NCBI GenBank assembly: GCA_002726085.1
Contig: PBRZ01000008.1
Span: 4,176 to 36,291, forward strand
DNA length: 32,116 nt
Direction of reading: 5' to 3'
Source: Acidobacteriota bacterium
GTDB lineage: Bacteria > Acidobacteriota > Vicinamibacteria > Vicinamibacterales > UBA8438
The notes beneath the pieces are model-generated. The model saw only the letters and a program-made list of their open reading frames with translations, was not told the DNA's origin and did not search any database. Positions within the stretch are counted from its first letter, which is position 1, and every line of letters begins with the position of its first letter. The position numbers were made by a program, and so were the translations under genes. Below are positions 1 through 7,313 of this stretch, piece after piece.

Positions 1-63
1 GAGACCTCGTTGCGGGAGGCGCTCCACGTCCTGATGGGCATGTCCGAGTATCAACTGGCGTGA
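1..63 (+). CDS. 3' end of an unidentified gene (partial)
   Basis: Frame 1 is open from the window edge to a TGA at 61-63 and encodes only about 20 residues, ending in EYQLA. The fragment is too short to assign to a family. It reads toward the PQQ dehydrogenase but stops about 200 bp before it, and a separate promoter-like TATAAT lies between them, so co-transcription is not evident. It could also be a chance open frame. Only the sequence to the left of the window can settle this. Confidence 0.3.
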   Translation, partial: ETSLREALHVLMGMSEYQLA

Positions 64-73
64 GCGAGGCCCC

Positions 74-181
74 TCACGAGGCGTCGTTCGCCTCGCTGCC
101 GCTCCATCGGAACACCAATCGCCATTGATCGTTGATGCGTATGGAGTGGCAACCCTTCCAGTCGCCCTTCATCGCAGACAG
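74..181 (-). pseudogene. Degenerate HigB/RelE-type toxin fragment
   Basis: The minus strand encodes a segment reading KGDWKG, then HSIRINDQWRLVFRW, which matches the core block of HigB-family (RelE superfamily) ribosome-dependent mRNA interferases, where KGDxKGxxSIRINDQWRxxFRW is typical. Upstream of about position 181 the open frame no longer resembles HigB, so the N-terminal half is missing. Downstream it stops after SEANDAS, short of the usual C-terminal acidic/DYH tail. No HigA antitoxin frame is recognisable next to it within the window. I read it as a decayed remnant of a toxin-antitoxin locus, overlapping on the opposite strand the 5' upstream region of the PQQ dehydrogenase. The homology is by eye from the family motif. 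Confidence 0.6.
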
Positions 182-218
182 CTGTAAACGCCGGCCCTTT
201 TGGTGCGTCTGTATAAGA

Positions 219-224
219 TATAAT
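219..224 (+). promoter_or_regulatory. Candidate -10 box of the PQQ dehydrogenase
   Basis: A perfect TATAAT stands in an AT-rich patch within otherwise GC-rich sequence, about 40 nt before the TTG start. No convincing -35 hexamer is seen at 16-18 bp. Other plus-strand genes in the window carry TATAAT or TACAAT at comparable positions. Confidence 0.45.
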
Positions 225-250
225 GGACTGCTCTGTCGGACCCGCGTACG

Positions 251-256
251 AAGGAG
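251..256 (+). promoter_or_regulatory. Ribosome binding site fixing the TTG start
   Basis: AAGGAG lies 7 nt before the TTG at 264. This Shine-Dalgarno sequence and the signal peptide that starts right after it decide the start codon. The longer in-frame ATG extension from 132 would read through the promoter region and the toxin remnant. Confidence 0.7.
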
Positions 257-263
257 AATCCAC

Positions 264-2279
264 TTGAAGGCCATCTATAGTCCCGGTTTCGCGAAGTCGG
301 CCGGTCTCGTAGCGTTGGCGTTGTGTATGACGCTCGCCGCGGGACCAGTCACGGCCCAGGACGGCGGTTGGACGCACTGGGGCGGCGACGCCGCCAGCAC
401 CCGCTATGCGCCGTTCGACCAGATCGACGCCAGCAATTTCGAGGATCTCGAGGTTGCCTGGGTCTGGCGGGGCGACAACTTCGGCCCCCATATCTACAAC
501 ATCCAGCGCTCGACCCCGATCTACGCCGACGGCAAGCTGTTCTCGGTGGCGGGTGAGCGCCGCACGGTCTTTGCCATGGACCCGGCGACCGGTGAGACGC
601 TCTGGACCTTCCGCGAGCCGTCCACCAAGCGCTGGGAAGACTCGATGCGGAAGAGCTACGGCAAAGGCGTCGCCTACGAAGAGGTGAACGGCGAGGGGCG
701 AATCTACATCGTGACGCCGGCGTTCTTCCTCCACGTGCTGGACGCCGACACCGGTATTCCGGTCGCTGACTTCGGCGACAACGGCACCATCGACCTGCTG
801 TCCAACTTCGGCTACGACTTTCATCCGACCGACGGGCTGCCCCCCGAAGTCGGGTACATCACTAACTCGTCGCCCCCGATCGTCACCAACGGTGTGGTCG
901 TCGTCGGCAACAGTCACGAGCAGGGCTACCAGCAGACCCGGCGCGAGAACGTGCCGGGGCACATCCTCGGCTACGATGCCGCCAACGGCGACTTCCTGTG
1001 GAAGTTCAACGTCATTCCGCAGTCGGAGAGCGAGTTCGGGTTCGATACCTGGGAGAGCGACGCCTGGTCCTACACCGGTAACGTCTCGGCCTGGGCGCCC
1101 CTGTCCGCCGACGAAGAGCTCGGGCTGGTCTACGTGGCGACCGACCCGCCGACCAACGACTTCTGGGGCGGTTTCCATCCCGGGGACAACCTGTTCGCCA
1201 CCACGATTCTCGCGCTGGACGTGCGGACCGGCGAACGCAGGTGGCATTTCCAGACGGTGCACCACGATATCTGGAACTACGACAACCCGACCGCGCCCAC
1301 CCTGGTCGACATCTCGGTCGACGGACAGCGCATACCGGCGCTGGTGCAGACGACGAAGCAGTCGTATGCCTATGTGCTGAACCGGGCGACCGGCGAGCCG
1401 GTCTGGCCGATCGAGGAGCGACCGGCGCCACAGGGGCACGTGCCCGGCGAGTGGTACTCGCCGACCCAGCCGCACCCGACCAAGCCGGCGGCTTACGAGC
1501 TGCAAAACGTCAGCATCGACGAGCTGATCGACTTCACACCCGAGCTGCGGGCCGAGGCAACCGAGATCCTCGAGCAATACGAGTATGGGCCGCTCTTTAC
1601 CCCGCCGTTGCAGCGTGGGAACGACCTCGGCAAGCGCGCCGCCATTCACTGCCCCGGTTCGAACGGTGGAACCAACATCATGGGTGGCGCCTCGGTCGAC
1701 ACCGAGACCAACATTCTCTATGTCTCGTCCACCAAGGCTTGCTCGGCGCCGATGCTGACGCCGGGTCTCGCGGCCGACCAGGACGATCCGAACCCGATCG
1801 GCCGGACGGTCATGGAGTGGGTGGCTGGCCCCGGAGGGGTGCGCGGTCCGCAGGGGCTGCCGCTGTTCAAACCGCCCTACGCCCGCATCACGGCGATCGA
1901 CCTGAACACCGGTGAAACGCTCTGGTGGATCCCGAATGGCGACACGCCAGACCGCATCAAGAACCATCCGGCACTCGAGGGCGTCGACGTCGGCAACACC
2001 GGGGCGCCGTCGCATCCCACCACGGTGTCGACCAAGTCGCTGCTCATCTATGGTGAGGGCCGCGGCGGCGGTGCGGTGCTCCATGCCCACAACAAGATGA
2101 CCGGCGAGCGGATCGGGACGGTGGAGATCCCGGCGCCGACCAACACCGCGCCAATGACCTTCATGCACGAGGGCGTGCAATACATCGTTGCGCCGATCGG
2201 CGGCAGGTCGGGCGGCGGTCGCGGCGGGAGAGGTTCGCAGATGCCGGGTTCGTTCGTGGCGCTCAGGCTGCCGCAGTAG
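264..2279 (+). CDS. Secreted PQQ-dependent dehydrogenase, quinoprotein glucose-dehydrogenase-like
   Basis: The 671-residue protein starts with TTG, chosen for its AAGGAG site and a signal peptide (residues 1-31, ending VTA). The mature part is an eight-bladed PQQ propeller of the quinoprotein alcohol/glucose dehydrogenase type, with repeated blade motifs of the form TGExxWxF (TGETLWTF, NGDFLWKF, TGERRWHF, TGEPVWPI, TGETLWWI). Residues 333-342 read HHDIWNYDNP, matching the conserved HHDxWDxD region near the PQQ site, with Asn at the first Asp position after Trp. The C-terminal blade contains QYIVAPIGG and then a Gly/Arg-rich loop. No C-terminal CxxCH heme domain is present, so electrons must go to another carrier. 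It likely oxidises an alcohol or sugar in the periplasm and passes electrons to the respiratory chain. Substrate cannot be read from the sequence. A terminator follows. Confidence 0.85.
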   Translation: MKAIYSPGFAKSAGLVALALCMTLAAGPVTAQDGGWTHWGGDAASTRYAPFDQIDASNFEDLEVAWVWRGDNFGPHIYNIQRSTPIYADGKLFSVAGERRTVFAMDPATGETLWTFREPSTKRWEDSMRKSYGKGVAYEEVNGEGRIYIVTPAFFLHVLDADTGIPVADFGDNGTIDLLSNFGYDFHPTDGLPPEVGYITNSSPPIVTNGVVVVGNSHEQGYQQTRRENVPGHILGYDAANGDFLWKFNVIPQSESEFGFDTWESDAWSYTGNVSAWAPLSADEELGLVYVATDPPTNDFWGGFHPGDNLFATTILALDVRTGERRWHFQTVHHDIWNYDNPTAPTLVDISVDGQRIPALVQTTKQSYAYVLNRATGEPVWPIEERPAPQGHVPGEWYSPTQPHPTKPAAYELQNVSIDELIDFTPELRAEATEILEQYEYGPLFTPPLQRGNDLGKRAAIHCPGSNGGTNIMGGASVDTETNILYVSSTKACSAPMLTPGLAADQDDPNPIGRTVMEWVAGPGGVRGPQGLPLFKPPYARITAIDLNTGETLWWIPNGDTPDRIKNHPALEGVDVGNTGAPSHPTTVSTKSLLIYGEGRGGGAVLHAHNKMTGERIGTVEIPAPTNTAPMTFMHEGVQYIVAPIGGRSGGGRGGRGSQMPGSFVALRLPQ

Positions 2280-2300
2280 GGCGGCCTCGGCGGAATGCTC

Positions 2301-2339
2301 AGGCGGCGCTCCAGATCATGGGGGCGCCGCCTTTTTTTT
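2301..2339 (+). terminator. Rho-independent terminator after the PQQ dehydrogenase
   Basis: AGGCGGCGC at 2301-2309 pairs with GCGCCGCCT at 2324-2332, with a short loop, followed by an eight-T run. It lies 21 nt after the stop codon and separates the dehydrogenase from the downstream reductase. Confidence 0.85.
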
Positions 2340-2412
2340 CGAACGCGTGAATCGCGCAGGCAGGACGTGCGTTCGTCGGTATCGTTGGGGGGTGATTTGG
2401 GGGAGGGGCTAA

Positions 2413-3393
2413 ATGGTAGAGCAAAAGACCGGAACGGTCGTACACAAAAAACTGGTGTCGGAGACGCTCATGCGGTTCCGGCTGATGCCGGAGCCGGACA
2501 ATCGGTTTCCCGATTACGACGAGGGGCAATACATCGCGCTCCGTCGGGACGACTGCAAGCTGACGCGGAAGACCGGTGTCGCGCCCGATGGAAAGCCGGT
2601 CTACGAGCCGGATCTCGACCCGTGGGGACGGCAGACGATCGGTTCGGTGACGCATTCCTACTCGGTCGCGTCGGCACCGGCCGAGACCGCTGAACATGGC
2701 TGGCTCGAGTTCTTTGTCGCGCTTGAATACGGTGTGCACGGTCTACCCGGTCGTCTCAGCGAGGCGCTGTTCGGGATGAGCAAGGAGACCAGTTGCGAGG
2801 TGACCTACCACGACCGGATTACCGGCAACTTCACGTTGTCGGCACGGGCCGAGGACGCCAAGAGTGTCCTGTTCATCGGTACCGGGACCGGCGTTGCGCC
2901 GTTCGTCTCCATGGTCAAGGAGCTGCACGCGCGCGGGGATGGGGGTGACGACCGGCGATACACCTTGCTCCACACCAACCGCACGGCCCCGGAGCTTGGC
3001 TATCACGACACGCTGTTCGAGATCGAGGCGGCGGGCCGGTTCGACTTCATGTATGTGCCGACCGTCAGCCGTCCGTCCGAGCATGCGGCCGTCGACAAGC
3101 GAATCGGCCAGGGACGTGCCAGCAACGTGTTGCGTCACATTTTTGATCTGCCGACGACCGAGGAGGAGAACCAGACGAGCGCTGGTGGAGACGTCGCGCG
3201 CACGGCGGCCAACATCGCCCTCGAACGGCTGGTTCATCCTGTGCTGCCGAGCCATCTGTCCCCCACGGCGATCCGTGACCGGGTCGACCCTGCGGCATCC
3301 GTGCTGCTGACGTGCGGCAACCCGGTGTCGACGGCAGACATCAGGTCGACCGCCGCCCGGCGGCAGATCCGGTTCGAGATGGAGGAGTGGTAG
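2413..3393 (+). CDS. FAD-binding ferredoxin/flavodoxin--NADP+ reductase family protein
   Basis: The 326-residue cytoplasmic protein has no signal peptide. The FAD domain carries HSYSVAS at residues 81-87, corresponding to the RxYS flavin motif of the ferredoxin-NADP+ reductase superfamily with His in place of Arg. The NAD(P) domain has GTGTGVAPF at 156-164 and TCGNP at 300-304, the position of the CGNxxM/CGxP motif. Two stretches look like insertions relative to a minimal reductase: residues 48-76 in the FAD domain and about 245-285 before the last strand. The start follows a strong GGGAGGGG. A terminator upstream makes it a separate transcription unit. It probably moves electrons between NAD(P)H and a small iron-sulfur or flavin protein. 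The partner is unknown, and no ferredoxin gene is adjacent. Confidence 0.8.
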   Translation: MVEQKTGTVVHKKLVSETLMRFRLMPEPDNRFPDYDEGQYIALRRDDCKLTRKTGVAPDGKPVYEPDLDPWGRQTIGSVTHSYSVASAPAETAEHGWLEFFVALEYGVHGLPGRLSEALFGMSKETSCEVTYHDRITGNFTLSARAEDAKSVLFIGTGTGVAPFVSMVKELHARGDGGDDRRYTLLHTNRTAPELGYHDTLFEIEAAGRFDFMYVPTVSRPSEHAAVDKRIGQGRASNVLRHIFDLPTTEEENQTSAGGDVARTAANIALERLVHPVLPSHLSPTAIRDRVDPAASVLLTCGNPVSTADIRSTAARRQIRFEMEEW

Positions 3394-3626
3394 GGGTTTC
3401 CCGGCGAGGCGTCCGCGAGGGCTGTCGTCGCGGCTTCTGCTTGGCGAGGTCACAGCCAGGGCGCGCACGTGCGCGCCCCGCGGACGCGGAGTGGGGCTCG
3501 CGGGGTCCCCGCGGAGCGTTCGCGGGGGGTGCGGGGCGTAGCCCCGTCTAAGGAGGCCGAACACCTCGCCAGGAAACCGACACAGGACACCAGGAGGCAG
3601 AGCGCCGCGGTCGGGTGGGGTCCCCG
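3394..3626. repeat. GC-rich intergenic stretch with REP-like hairpins
   Basis: This convergent intergenic region contains an 18-bp perfect palindrome GGCGCGCACGTGCGCGCC (3460-3477) and a compact hairpin CGGGGC-GTA-GCCCCG (3532-3546). Neither is followed by a T run, so they are not clear terminators. The base composition and stacked short hairpins resemble REP-type repeats, but I see no second copy in this window. Confidence 0.35.
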
Positions 3627-4067
3627 TCACTCCGCTGCGTCGTCGAAGGCGACCTGGTCGGTGATGTGTAGGCCGTGCGCCAGGGTCTTGTGCACCGGGC
3701 ACCGTTGGGCGACCTGAGTCAACCGTGCCCGCTGTGCCGTCGTCACCTCGCCGTGAATCGTGACCTGACTCTGTACCCGGTCGATCAGCCCGTCGGCCCG
3801 CTCGTCGCAGTCGACGCAGTCGTCGGCATGCACCCGGTCGAACTCGAGGGACACGTCGACACCGGTCAGCGGAATGTCCTTGTGGGTCGCATACAGCCTT
3901 AGCGTCATGGCGATGCAGGCTGCCAGACTGCCCAGCAGAAACTCGTACGGCGTCGGTCCCGTGTCGGCACCACCGGCCTCGGGCGGCTCGTCACTGCGCC
4001 ACAGAAACTGGCGCGACCGGATATCGACCGCGGTCCCGGTCCGCAGCGACGCGCTAACCGTGGCCAT
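3627..4067 (-). CDS. OsmC/Ohr family protein
   Basis: The 146-residue protein has the OsmC fold signature: PTPYEFLLGSLAACIAMTLR with the first redox Cys at residue 51, and RCPVHKTL with the second at residue 123. Members are thiol peroxidases that reduce organic hydroperoxides in the cytoplasm, or related YhfA-type proteins. The HADDCVDC segment (about 80-87) contributes two further Cys, which may be redox or metal-binding in this member. The start has AGGAG about 11 nt upstream. It lies 51 bp downstream of the serine hydrolase on the same strand and may be co-transcribed with it, though the functions do not obviously connect. The physiological substrate is not deducible. Confidence 0.88.
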   Translation of the reverse strand: MATVSASLRTGTAVDIRSRQFLWRSDEPPEAGGADTGPTPYEFLLGSLAACIAMTLRLYATHKDIPLTGVDVSLEFDRVHADDCVDCDERADGLIDRVQSQVTIHGEVTTAQRARLTQVAQRCPVHKTLAHGLHITDQVAFDDAAE

Positions 4068-4118
4068 CGACGGCGTGCTCCTGCTCTTTGGTCTCGTCGG
4101 GACAGCCGGTGCTAGTCG

Positions 4119-5393
4119 TCAGTCTTCAATCGCCTGATAGATCAGTGCGCGAATCTTGCCCTGGTCGTCGAGACCGCCGGCCGGTATCAGCTGGGTCAGA
4201 TAGACCACGACCAGCTCTTCGGTGGGGTCCACCCAATAGGTCGAGTGATACGCGCCGCCCCATCCATACTCCCCTTTGGAGCCGGGCAGCCCGCGAGCGC
4301 CGACGTCTTCGACGATGGAGAAGCCGAGCCCGAACCCCTGACCCGCTCGGAACGGTTGGTCGGTCAGATGGTTCGTCGTCATCAGCTCGACCGTCTTGCG
4401 GCCAAGCAGCCGGGTCCCCTCCAATTCGCCACCGTTCAGCGTCATCTGGAGGAACCGCGCGTAGTCGGTGGCGGTCGACAGCAGCCCGGCACCGCCGGAG
4501 AAGCTGGTGCGCGGCCCGTCGACATAGGCGCCCTGGCCGACCATGTGTCCCGGGTTCGGCGCGCGGTCGAGCCCGTCGTTCGTCGCCGAATAGACCGTTG
4601 CCAGACGGTCCCGCTTGTCGAGCGGCAGATAGAAGTGGGTGTCCTCCATCCCGAGGGGTTCGAGAATCCGGGTCTGTATGAACTCGTCGAGCGGCTGGTC
4701 GCTCACCGCCTCGATCAGCGCGCCGAGGATGTCGGTGTTGTAGCCGTAGATCCACTGCTCGCCGGGGTGCGCGTCAAACGGTAGCGCCGCGAGGCGGGCA
4801 ATGGTGTCGCCCACCGGTTCCTCACGGTCGGCGAAGTACCAGCCCTGGATGCCGGCAGACTCCCAGCGGTCGCTTGCCGGCCCGCTGCCGTAGCTGACCC
4901 CGGAGGTGTGCGTCAGAAGCTGGCGTATCGTGATGGGTCCACGCGCGTCGACCACGTCATAGCCTGCGCCATCTCTGGCGACGGCGACTTGCGTGCGGGC
5001 GAACTGGGGCAGATAGCGCCCGACCGGGTCGGAGATGAGCAGCTTGCCCTCCTCCTGCAACAGCATCACCCCGGTGCTGACGATCGCCTTGGTCTGCGAG
5101 GCGATCCGGAAGATCGCGTCATCGGCCATCGGCGACCTCGACTCGATGTCGCGCTGTCCGAACGACCGCAGATAGGCGACCCGACCGCGTCTCGCCACCA
5201 GGATCACCGCGCCGGCCAGCCGGCCGTCGTCGACATAGGCCTGCATCGCCTCGGTGAGCCGCTCCAGCCGGGGTCCGGAGAGCCCGACCGCCTCGGGTTG
5301 TGCCCGAGGAAGATCTTCAGCCGAGAGGACCGGCGCCGAGAGTACCGCCAGCGTCAGCAAGAGGACGAGCGGTCGTGTACGCAGTGACGTCAT
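4119..5393 (-). CDS. Secreted serine hydrolase, beta-lactamase class C / esterase family
   Basis: The 424-residue protein has a signal peptide (residues 1-25, ending VLSA). The penicillin-binding transpeptidase-like fold is indicated by the catalytic tetrad IASQTKA (S99, K102), by LLTHTSG at 159-165, by YGYN at 216-219 in the YxN position, and by [13 protein letters not shown] near 378-390 in the KTG/HxG position. In the YxN motif the third residue appears to be Tyr rather than Asn if YGY is the triad, which is common in esterase-like members. The family includes EstB-type esterases, D-amino-acid peptidases and peptidoglycan hydrolases; class C beta-lactamase activity itself is unlikely to be assumed from this. 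GAGGT sits 6 nt before the ATG. A TATACT lies about 33 nt upstream. Confidence 0.87.
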   Translation of the reverse strand: MTSLRTRPLVLLLTLAVLSAPVLSAEDLPRAQPEAVGLSGPRLERLTEAMQAYVDDGRLAGAVILVARRGRVAYLRSFGQRDIESRSPMADDAIFRIASQTKAIVSTGVMLLQEEGKLLISDPVGRYLPQFARTQVAVARDGAGYDVVDARGPITIRQLLTHTSGVSYGSGPASDRWESAGIQGWYFADREEPVGDTIARLAALPFDAHPGEQWIYGYNTDILGALIEAVSDQPLDEFIQTRILEPLGMEDTHFYLPLDKRDRLATVYSATNDGLDRAPNPGHMVGQGAYVDGPRTSFSGGAGLLSTATDYARFLQMTLNGGELEGTRLLGRKTVELMTTNHLTDQPFRAGQGFGLGFSIVEDVGARGLPGSKGEYGWGGAYHSTYWVDPTEELVVVYLTQLIPAGGLDDQGKIRALIYQAIED

Positions 5394-5425
5394 GGAGCAC
5401 CTCGTGTAAGTGTCGAGTCGGGAGG

Positions 5426-5431
5426 AGTATA
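5426..5431 (-). promoter_or_regulatory. Candidate -10 box of the serine hydrolase
   Basis: TATACT on the minus strand, preceded directly by TG, about 33 nt before the ATG at 5393. No clear -35 hexamer was found. Confidence 0.3.
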
Positions 5432-5486
5432 CAGGGGTCAGCCCACCGGCTCGTCACATTCATCGGCACGCGGACCGGGTGGCCCG

Positions 5487-6293
5487 TCACTCGCGCTGCG
5501 GGGGTGACAGCTGTGGCAGGCTTATATTGACCGCCGTCGTTTCTCCCGGCCGGACCTCCACGTCGGTCACATAGCCTTCGTAGCCGTCACGCCGGACCTC
5601 GATGCGATGACGACCGGCGCCGAGGTCGAGCTCCAGTCGCGCGATGCCGGGGCTGCGCCATTCCTCGCCGTCCACCAGAATCACGGCGTCGTCCGGCTGC
5701 ACGCGGATGGCGAGCGTGCCAAAGTCGGATGCGGGCGGGCGCTCGGGTGGCGCGGCTCGTCGACGTCCAGGTTCCGGGCGCGGAGACGGTTCCGCCTCGA
5801 ACTCAAGCTGTGCGGGCGGAACCGGTGGCGGGGGAGTCGATTCGCCAGGTGGTAGCGGCTCCATCTGGTGCCGGATGTGATAGGTGGATCCAACCGGCAA
5901 ATACAGCTGCTCCTGAAAGCTCTGATGCCCCTCGAGACGCAACTCGATGTCGTGTGGACCGGGCCTCAGGTGCAGCCGCTGGAAGATGCCGTCGTAGCCG
6001 TCGACGTAGACCTCGGTCTCTTCCGGCTTCACCTCGAGCCGGACGGAGCCGCGCTCCTGATACCGGACGCCGTAGTAGGGGTATGGCCCCCAAGGACCGT
6101 AGGAGTAGGGTCCATAGAAGTACGGATTGTAGTACCCGGGGCCGTACCAAACGCGCGTGTAGAGGACGGGTCGCCCTTGACGGCGGCGGACGCGACGGCG
6201 CTGCGCGTCGGCCGTGTCTGGCCACGCCAGGAGCACGAGGGTGCAGACAACACAGACCCAGGTTGTGGTTCGTTTCGGAACAGACACCGACAT
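5487..6293 (-). CDS. Secreted protein with two PEGA domains
   Basis: The 268-residue protein has a signal peptide (residues 1-30, TADA) followed by an Arg-rich patch and a Tyr/Gly/Pro-rich segment at 44-78. The first PEGA domain covers about 82-147 (VRLEVKPEETEVYVDG, then LRPGPHDIELR). A Pro/Glu/Arg linker spans 148-190, and a second PEGA domain covers about 192-260 (LAIRVQPDDAVILVDGEEW, then LGAGRHRIEVRRDGY). PEGA domains are beta-sandwich surface modules, common as C-terminal add-ons to outer-membrane or secreted proteins. Here they are the main content. AAGGAGG lies 1-7 nt beyond the start codon region (6295-6301), confirming the start. Likely a periplasmic or cell-surface structural protein; function unknown. 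Confidence 0.85.
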   Translation of the reverse strand: MSVSVPKRTTTWVCVVCTLVLLAWPDTADAQRRRVRRRQGRPVLYTRVWYGPGYYNPYFYGPYSYGPWGPYPYYGVRYQERGSVRLEVKPEETEVYVDGYDGIFQRLHLRPGPHDIELRLEGHQSFQEQLYLPVGSTYHIRHQMEPLPPGESTPPPPVPPAQLEFEAEPSPRPEPGRRRAAPPERPPASDFGTLAIRVQPDDAVILVDGEEWRSPGIARLELDLGAGRHRIEVRRDGYEGYVTDVEVRPGETTAVNISLPQLSPPQRE

Positions 6294-6641
6294 CCTCCTT
6301 GCAGGCGCCGTGCAGGGTAATCACTAACAAGTGCAATGCACGTTCCAGCCGCAGGCTCGTTGCGTCGTGGCCGCGACAGTCACGAGGAGACCGGTTTAGA
6401 GGCCTCAAGACGCTGGATCCTCATGGCCTTCCGGTCTTCCGTGTTTTACCAGCGGGGTCTGTGTCTTGGCTCGCTGTCCCTTTCTTGGCAGGTGCCTGTC
6501 CCCTCTCGGGCACAGTCAGCCTTGCGGCCCGTCGCAGAACCCTGCGTCGCACCGAGAATGGCGCTGGGCTTCTGCCACGGGCCGCCAGGACTACAATGGC
6601 GGACGGAAGCCTGAACACCTGCTCTCTTCAGGGAGGATCCG
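6294..6641. other. Divergent intergenic region between PEGA and CDGSH genes
   Basis: These 348 bp separate two divergently transcribed genes and hold no credible gene. They include a TACAAT at 6592-6597, about 45 nt before the CDGSH start, and the AAGGAGG of the PEGA gene. The stretch around 6466-6505 has two CTGTCCC copies and reads GGCAGGTGCCTGTCCCC, which reminds me of a sequence seen with REP/RAYT elements in other genomes. That resemblance is from memory and unverified. Confidence 0.5.
6592..6597 (+). promoter_or_regulatory. Candidate -10 box of the CDGSH gene
   Basis: TACAAT 44 nt before the ATG at 6642. No good -35 hexamer. Confidence 0.35.
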
Positions 6642-7289
6642 ATGAGTCAGAAGCCGACGATCGTTGCCAGGAAGAACGGACCCTATTTCGTGACGAACTG
6701 CCGGATGCTGAAGGGCCTCGCCGACGGCAAGGTGTATGAGACCGACGGCAGGGTGAAGCTGTGCCGCTGCGGCGGGTCGTCGAACAAGCCGTTCTGCGAC
6801 GGCACGCACAACCAGAACGGATTCACCGACGACAAAGCGGCAGACCGGGCGACAGACAAGCGGGACAATTACACCGGCGCCGCCGTGACCCTCCACGACA
6901 ACCGCGGCATCTGCGCGCATGCGGCTCGTTGCACCGACGGTCTCGCGTCGGTGTTCCGCCTCGGCACCGAGCCGTGGATCGATCCGGACGGCGCCGACGC
7001 CGAGGCGATTGTCGCGCAGGTCAATCAGTGTCCGTCTGGAGCGTTGAGCTACAGTGTCGACGGCGTCGAGCATCGCGACCGCGACCGCGACCCGATGATA
7101 CTGATCGCGCCCAATGGTCCCTACGCGATCTTTGGCGGCGCCGACCTGCAGGAGGTTACCTGGGGGGAGGGGGCTTCGAAGGAGCACTTCGATCTGTGCC
7201 GGTGCGGCCACAGCAAGAACAAGCCGTTCTGCAGCGGCGCGCACTGGGACCACCACTTCGACGAACAAGCGCCGAAGCCCTCCGAATAG
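6642..7289 (+). CDS. CDGSH-type [2Fe-2S] protein with two CDGSH motifs and a central Fer4_19-like domain
   Basis: The 215-residue cytoplasmic protein has two CDGSH (mitoNEET-type) zinc-finger-like motifs that bind [2Fe-2S] clusters through three Cys and one His. The first uses C41, C43, C52 and H56 (CRCGGSSNKPFCDGTH); the second uses C186, C188, C197 and H201 (CRCGHSKNKPFCSGAH). Between them, residues 80-135 form a divergent ferredoxin-like Fer4_19 domain with C91, C97 and C130 (CAHAARC, then QCPSGAL). The protein may therefore carry three Fe-S centres and act as an electron-transfer or redox-sensing protein. GGGAGG lies 5 nt before the ATG. The organisation is a known bacterial architecture. 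No partner gene is adjacent; it ends 24 bp from a convergent membrane protein gene. Confidence 0.9.
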   Translation: MSQKPTIVARKNGPYFVTNCRMLKGLADGKVYETDGRVKLCRCGGSSNKPFCDGTHNQNGFTDDKAADRATDKRDNYTGAAVTLHDNRGICAHAARCTDGLASVFRLGTEPWIDPDGADAEAIVAQVNQCPSGALSYSVDGVEHRDRDRDPMILIAPNGPYAIFGGADLQEVTWGEGASKEHFDLCRCGHSKNKPFCSGAHWDHHFDEQAPKPSE

Positions 7290-7313
7290 GGCGATGCCGG
7301 CCGGTGCGGTGGC

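Noticed and set aside
132-263. N-terminal ATG extension of the PQQ dehydrogenase
   Set aside because: No ribosome binding site at 132, would place 44 residues before the signal peptide and read through the promoter and toxin remnant.
51-2180. Minus-strand frame of about 709 residues
   Set aside because: Antisense of the PQQ dehydrogenase. Arg/Val/Gly/Asp-rich composition with no motif, typical of GC-rich shadow frames.
2743-3702. Minus-strand frame of about 319 residues overlapping the reductase
   Set aside because: Shadow of the reductase gene; Arg/Pro-rich, no recognisable domain.
6466-6505. Possible REP/RAYT-associated sequence GGTGCCTGTCCCC
   Set aside because: Only one short occurrence with no partner arm, and the resemblance rests on memory, so it is not listed as a mobile element.
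6336-6614. Small plus-strand frame in the gap before the CDGSH gene
   Set aside because: No ribosome binding site, no signal, composition of non-coding DNA; it overlaps the likely promoter.
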